Source: Setophaga petechia (Eukaryota; Chordata; Aves; Passeriformes; Parulidae). From it: DNA of 64,000 nucleotides. This document shows, piece by piece, positions 60,301 through 64,000 of the stretch. The stretch is from NCBI GenBank assembly GCA_024362935.1, contig JANCRA010000014.1:1507001-1571000 (forward strand), read 5' to 3'. The first letter of the stretch is position 1; each line of letters starts with the position of its first letter. The notes under the pieces are model-generated. The model was not told the DNA's origin. It saw only the letters and a program-made list of their open reading frames with translations, and made no database searches. Made by a program: the position numbers and the translations under genes.

Positions 60301-63300
60301 GTTCCTCACCCTGCCTCTGGTTTGCAGCCAACGGGTGCAGAGTCGAGTCCTGGGAGCAAAGTGACACCTTGGGGACCCTGTCAGGGTCCTGGTGTCCCCA
60401 GGTGAGGCTGGTGACCTGGCCCCAGCAGGTAACGGGGCCGTGTGAGGGAGCAGGGCAGGAATTAAAGAGCTCTGTTAATTAACCCTGAGTGGCTGCAGGT
60501 GCTGAGTGGATGCAGAGCGATGCTGCAGGGATGGTGAGTGGGGCTCCCCAGGTCTGGGAACCCCCTTTCCCCATTCATGGGAATGGATCTGTTCTGGAAA
60601 CTGCCTTGGTGTGGGATGGTGCCTGCTGTGCAGGGAGGGGCTGTGCCAGACCCCAAATCCCTTCCCTGGGGCCCAGTGCCCGGGAAAGGCACTGATAGCC
60701 ACTCCTCTGGGCTGGTGCCCGCTCCTCCAGGCTGGTGCCCACTCCCCCGGGCTGGTGCCCGCTCCTCCAGGCTGGTGCCCACTCCTCCGGGCTGGTGCCC
60801 GCTCCTCCGGGCTGGTGCCCACTCCCCCGGGCTGGTGCCCACTCTTCCTGGCTGGTGCCCATTCCTCCTGGCTGGTGCCCGCTCCTCCAGGCTGGTGCCC
60901 GTTCCTCGGGCTGGTGCCCGCTCCCCCAGGCTGGTGCCCACTCCCCCGGGCTGGTGCCCACTCCTCCTGGCTGGTGCCCACTCCTCCGGGCTGCCCCCCT
61001 TTGCCAGGGGTGCCCAGTGACCCCAATCCCCTCCCACGGGGAGATTCAATTAAGGCTGGCATGGAGGAGCCCTGGCACATCCCGCCCAGCTCCCCACGCT
61101 GTAATTTATCCTCCTCCCGCCTCATTAATGTTGTTAATATTCCACGGGCTGCCGGTGCCGGGGTCGCGGGGCTGGGCAGGCAGGAATTGGGGTGCCAGGC
61201 CGGGATAGCTGCCCTGGGGGACAGGGTGAGTGCTGGGACACAGCCGGGCTGTGGTGGGTGAGGGGGCTGTGGGTGCCCCAGGGCTGTGCCCACCGCATGC
61301 CCAGCCGGGGCTGGAGGGCGGCTTTGCTCGGCTTTGCTCTCCCCACACGCCAAACTGGTTTTTCCTCCCTGTGCCTGCGCTTTCCCCGCTGTCAGCACTG
61401 CGGGGAACCGGTTCCCTCCGGGCGCCCACGCACCGGGCACGGCACGCCCGCTGCAGCCGGGGAGGGGAGGGTGCCAGGCTGGGCTCCGGGGGTGCCCCCA
61501 AACCCGAGGGTGCCTGTCACCTGTCACCACCTCCTCGCCCTCCTTTTCCACCCTGGTGGAAACCATCGAGCGCTCCTGGTGATGCTTAGGGGGTGCCACC
61601 AAGCCGAGGGTCCTGGGGGTGCTGCTGGTGGCACCAAATATTGGGGTTGGCAGGTGGGTACCCCCAGTGCCCAGCATGATCCGTGCTCTCATGGGAGCTG
61701 CCAGCCGTGCCCTCGGTGCCACCAGCGCCGGGAGGTGGCCGTGGCAGGGCCGGGGGCTCTCGGTGGGGCTGGGTGGGCACAGGGGTGGGTGGCACAGGGG
61801 TGGGTGGCACAGGGGACAGGGGGGCCCTGCCCGGCTCCCGGGGCAGCCGCAGCGGCTGCAGCGTCTCGCCCCCGTGCCGGGAAGGCTCCTCTCGGCTGGA
61901 ATATTTGCTCCATGAGATCATCCTGTGCCGAAACAGCCAGGAACAGCCAGGAGCACTCGGCAGCGGCTGCGGGAGGTGACGCGTCCCGCCCGGGGTCACC
62001 GCGGGGAGGTGGCCGCTGGTGACAATCCCGCTGTCCCCCGGCCCAGGCTGTGCCTCGCGGGCTTGGGGACACGAGGGGACCGCAGCTAGTTGTGGCCCCA
62101 GCGTGGGACGTGTCCCGGGGCGCTCCCTCCGTGCCCCGCTGTCCCCGGGGCTGTGCCGTGTCCCCTCCTGGCCGCGCTGTCCCCGTCCCCAGGATGTGTT
62201 GTCCCATTGAAACCTCGTAAACACAGGAAGGGCTGTGCCGGGCTGCGGGGCTGAGCGCGTCCCTGGCACCCGGCCGGGCTCCCCTCACCCTCCCCGGTCC
62301 CACGGGGTCAGAGGTGACCCCCCCGTGTCACCCCCCGCCCGTGTCACCCCCCCCCCCCCCCCGTGTCACCCCCCCCCGTGTCACCCTCACTGTCACCCCC
62401 ACCCTGTGTCACCCCCACCCTGTGTCACCCCCCCCGTGTCACCTCCCCTGTGTCACCCCCCTGTGTCACCCCCACTATGTCCCCCTCACTGTGTCACCCC
62501 CACTGTGTCACCCCCTTCCCGGCTGGGGTGCCAAGGGGAGCAGCTCCAGCCCTGGGTCACCAACAGCGGTTCCCTGGGGCTGTCCCCTCCCTGGGCTGTC
62601 CCAAAGGGACCCCCCCCATGCTGGTGGGATGTGTCCCCCTGGTCTGCAGCAGGGGATGGGGACAGCACGGTGACAAAGCTCACTGCCCTGTCCCAGCTGG
62701 GCACTGATGCCAGGGGTGTCCTAGGGGTGTCCCAGGCCAGTGCCCTGTCCCCAACCCTGATCCTGGGCTGTCCCCCTGGTGCTGCCCATCCCCGCAGCCT
62801 CAGGGCTGCCCTGGCTGCTCCCAGCCCCTGCCTGTGCATTTGCTGCTGTCTGTCACTGTCACGGTGGTGACAGGCACGCTGAGTCCCCAGCCGGGGTGGC
62901 AGGTGCCTTCCCACGTCCTGTCCCCGTCCCTGTCCCCGTCCCTGTCCCCGCAGGGCGCTGGCTCCCCGGGTAGTTCCGTGCCTGCACACAAGCTGTAATT
63001 TAGGGCTAAAAATAAGTGAGGGGGAAGGTGCTGGGCTGGTGGCACACCCAGAGCGGGGCAGGGGACAGGTGCCAGCCCTGCTGGGGTCACGGCTGAGGTG
63101 CCAGCCTGGCCCGGGGTCCCTGCAGAGCTCAGCCCGGTTTGGTGGGAGTGATGTGCAAACGCTGCAGGTTTTTGTCGTGGCTCTCCTTCCCCTGTCACCC
63201 CGTGTGTCTGGGACCTCTGGTGTCCCCTCCTGTCCTTGTCACCTGCGTGGGTCACCGGGATGGCACAGCCTGAGGTCCTGCCTGTGTCCCTCTTTCTGAT

Positions 63301-63541
63301 GGCACTTTTTGGGGGCTTGACCTGACCCCAGCACCCCCTGGCATTTCAGGTGCCCCTCTTTTGGGGATCCCCGGGTCGGGAGGGTGCAGCTGTGAGCCCT
63401 CCCTGTGCCCCGTCCCTGTCACCAACCTTGTCCCCCTGTCCCCAGCCTGCCTGTTCCGTTACAATGTGCTGTCCCTGGTGTACCTGCTCTTCCTGCTGCT
63501 CCTGCCCTGGTTCCCGGGGCCCTCCTCACGCTTTTCCACAG
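57263..63541 (+). CDS. PIEZO1: PIEZO1 mechanosensitive channel, exons 1-2 (3'-truncated by the window)
   Basis: N-terminal start of the trimeric mechanically gated cation channel of the plasma membrane (human 2521 residues). Exons 57263-57326 and 63446-63541 join to MKRRGLCQGLYWLLLPLALL, then AACLFRYNVLSLVYLLFLLL, then LPWFPGPSSRFST. Human PIEZO1 has YWLLLPCALLAACLL and LSLVYLLFLLLLPWFPGP at the same place, and exon 1 encodes 21 whole residues in both. The two hydrophobic runs are the first transmembrane helices of the blade. Residues 2-9 differ from human. Intron 1 is 6.1 kb and full of minisatellites. All later exons are outside the window. Position beside CDT1, pointing away, is as in human. 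Confidence 0.95.
59930..60290. repeat. 31-bp minisatellite, about 11 copies
   Basis: GATTTTGGGATGGGGAGAG recurs every 31 bases at first (TTTGGG at 59941, 59972, 60003, 60034), with AGTGACGG-type linkers drifting to ACTGATGG. Confidence 0.95.
60705..60996. repeat. 20-bp minisatellite, about 14 copies
   Basis: GGGCTGGTGCCCACTCCTCC and single-base variants in close tandem. The inner GGGCTGGTGCCC is a near-palindrome. Confidence 0.95.
62305..62515. repeat. GTGTCACCCCC tandem tract with a C16 run
   Basis: Short units of GTGTCACC followed by variable C runs; the longest run is 16 C at 62347-62362. C-run length here may be unreliable in the assembly. Confidence 0.93.
63446..63541 (+). CDS. PIEZO1: PIEZO1 exon 2
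   Basis: Encodes (A)CLFRYNVLSLVYLLFLLLL, then PWFPGPSSRFST and one base of G. Acceptor is CCCCAG, donor is CAG|GTAAGG. Confidence 0.95.
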
Positions 63542-63544
63542 GTA

Positions 63545-63825
63545 AGGGGGCACAGGGGGTGGGCACGGGGCACAGGGGGTGGGCACGGGGCACAGGGGGT
63601 GGGCACAGGGCACGGGGGGTGGGCACAGGGGGACAGGGCACAGGGGGTGGGCACAGGGGACAGGGGAGTGGGCACAGGGGACAGGGGGATGGGCACAGGG
63701 GACAGGGGGTGGGCACAGGGGACAGCAGCACAGGGGGTGGGCACAGGGGGACAGGGGGTGGGCACAGGGGACAGCAGCACAGGGGGTGGGCACAGGGGCA
63801 CAGAGGGTGGGCACACGGGAGCTGC
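63545..63825. repeat. GGGTGGGCACAGGGG minisatellite beginning next to the PIEZO1 exon 2 donor
   Basis: Units of CACAGGGGGTGGGCACAGGG with spacers of GACAGGG or GACAGCAG start within about 10 bases of the donor. Strongly G-rich on the transcript strand, with G-quadruplex potential. Confidence 0.94.
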
Positions 63826-64000
63826 TGCCCCCCTCCCACGGGCACCTCGGCTGTGGTTTCAGCCCGGCTGGGCAGCGTGGCTCCGTGTGGAGCCTGTCTC
63901 TGTTAATTATAGCCCGGGGGTTATTAATAGCCCTGCTGCTCCTCAAGGGCTGCTTTGGAGCCTTTTGAACCCAAAACCTCAGGGCTGGGCTGTGAGGCTC
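63826..64000 (+). other. PIEZO1: PIEZO1 intron 2 (5' part, continued)
   Basis: Includes GTTAATTATAGCC and GTTATTAATAGCC near 63903-63935, a pair of similar AT-rich motifs. No exon seen before the window ends. Confidence 0.6.

Larger units (their letters stand above)
57327..63445 (+). other. PIEZO1: PIEZO1 intron 1
   Basis: 6.1 kb, GC-rich. It holds arrays at 59930-60290, 60705-60996 and 62305-62515 and a 16-C run at 62347-62362. Non-repeat islands carry AP-1-like TGACTCA (58326-58332 and 58722-58728), an HNF1-like GGTTAATTATAACC near 58357, FOX/ETS-like GTAAACACAGGAAG near 62218 and a MEF2-like CTAAAAATAA at 63006-63015. No coding sign. Confidence 0.75.

Noticed and set aside
60475..61722. 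Minus-strand open frame of 415 codons in PIEZO1 intron 1
   Set aside because: Driven by the 20-bp GCTGGTGCCC array and GC-rich flanks; no recognisable domain.

Overview
The window is a vertebrate nuclear locus, most likely from a bird and probably a songbird. Intron-split genes match GALNS, APRT, CDT1 and PIEZO1, the same neighbours as on human 16q24.3 (chicken chromosome 11 is the expected counterpart). The introns carry many CR1 LINE 3' ends and several solo LTRs of the kind seen in passerine genomes. The species call is inference; the gene calls rest on exon-by-exon translation with splice sites.

Layout: (1) 620-35149, plus strand, the last ten coding exons (5-14 by human numbering) of GALNS; exons 1-4 lie left of the window. 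(2) 35150-44312, the GALNS 3' UTR and a spacer with CR1 copies and two minisatellites; the second runs into the APRT promoter. (3) 44313-47668, plus strand, all five APRT exons (179 aa), with a GC-AG intron 3. (4) 48553-50100, the gap between the convergent APRT and CDT1 ends. (5) 54892-50749, minus strand, all ten CDT1 exons (625 aa as spliced here), with a CpG-rich promoter carrying E2F-like sites and E-boxes. (6) 57263 to beyond 64000, plus strand, PIEZO1 exons 1 and 2 (first 53 residues), with a TATA box inside an 18-bp palindrome.

The most unusual property is the load of tandem repeats, more than twenty arrays in 64 kb. Several sit on or directly beside splice sites: the GALNS exon 12 acceptor, the APRT exon 4 donor, the CDT1 exon 8 and exon 4 donors, and the PIEZO1 exon 2 donor. 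In three of these the repeat unit copies the splice signal itself. CDT1 intron 8 is such an array and is also open in frame, so retaining it would insert 132 codons. Most long open frames elsewhere in the window are by-products of GC-rich minisatellites.

The genes share no pathway: GALNS degrades keratan sulfate and chondroitin-6-sulfate in lysosomes, APRT salvages adenine, CDT1 licenses replication origins and PIEZO1 is a mechanosensitive channel. Their grouping is conserved synteny, not an operon.
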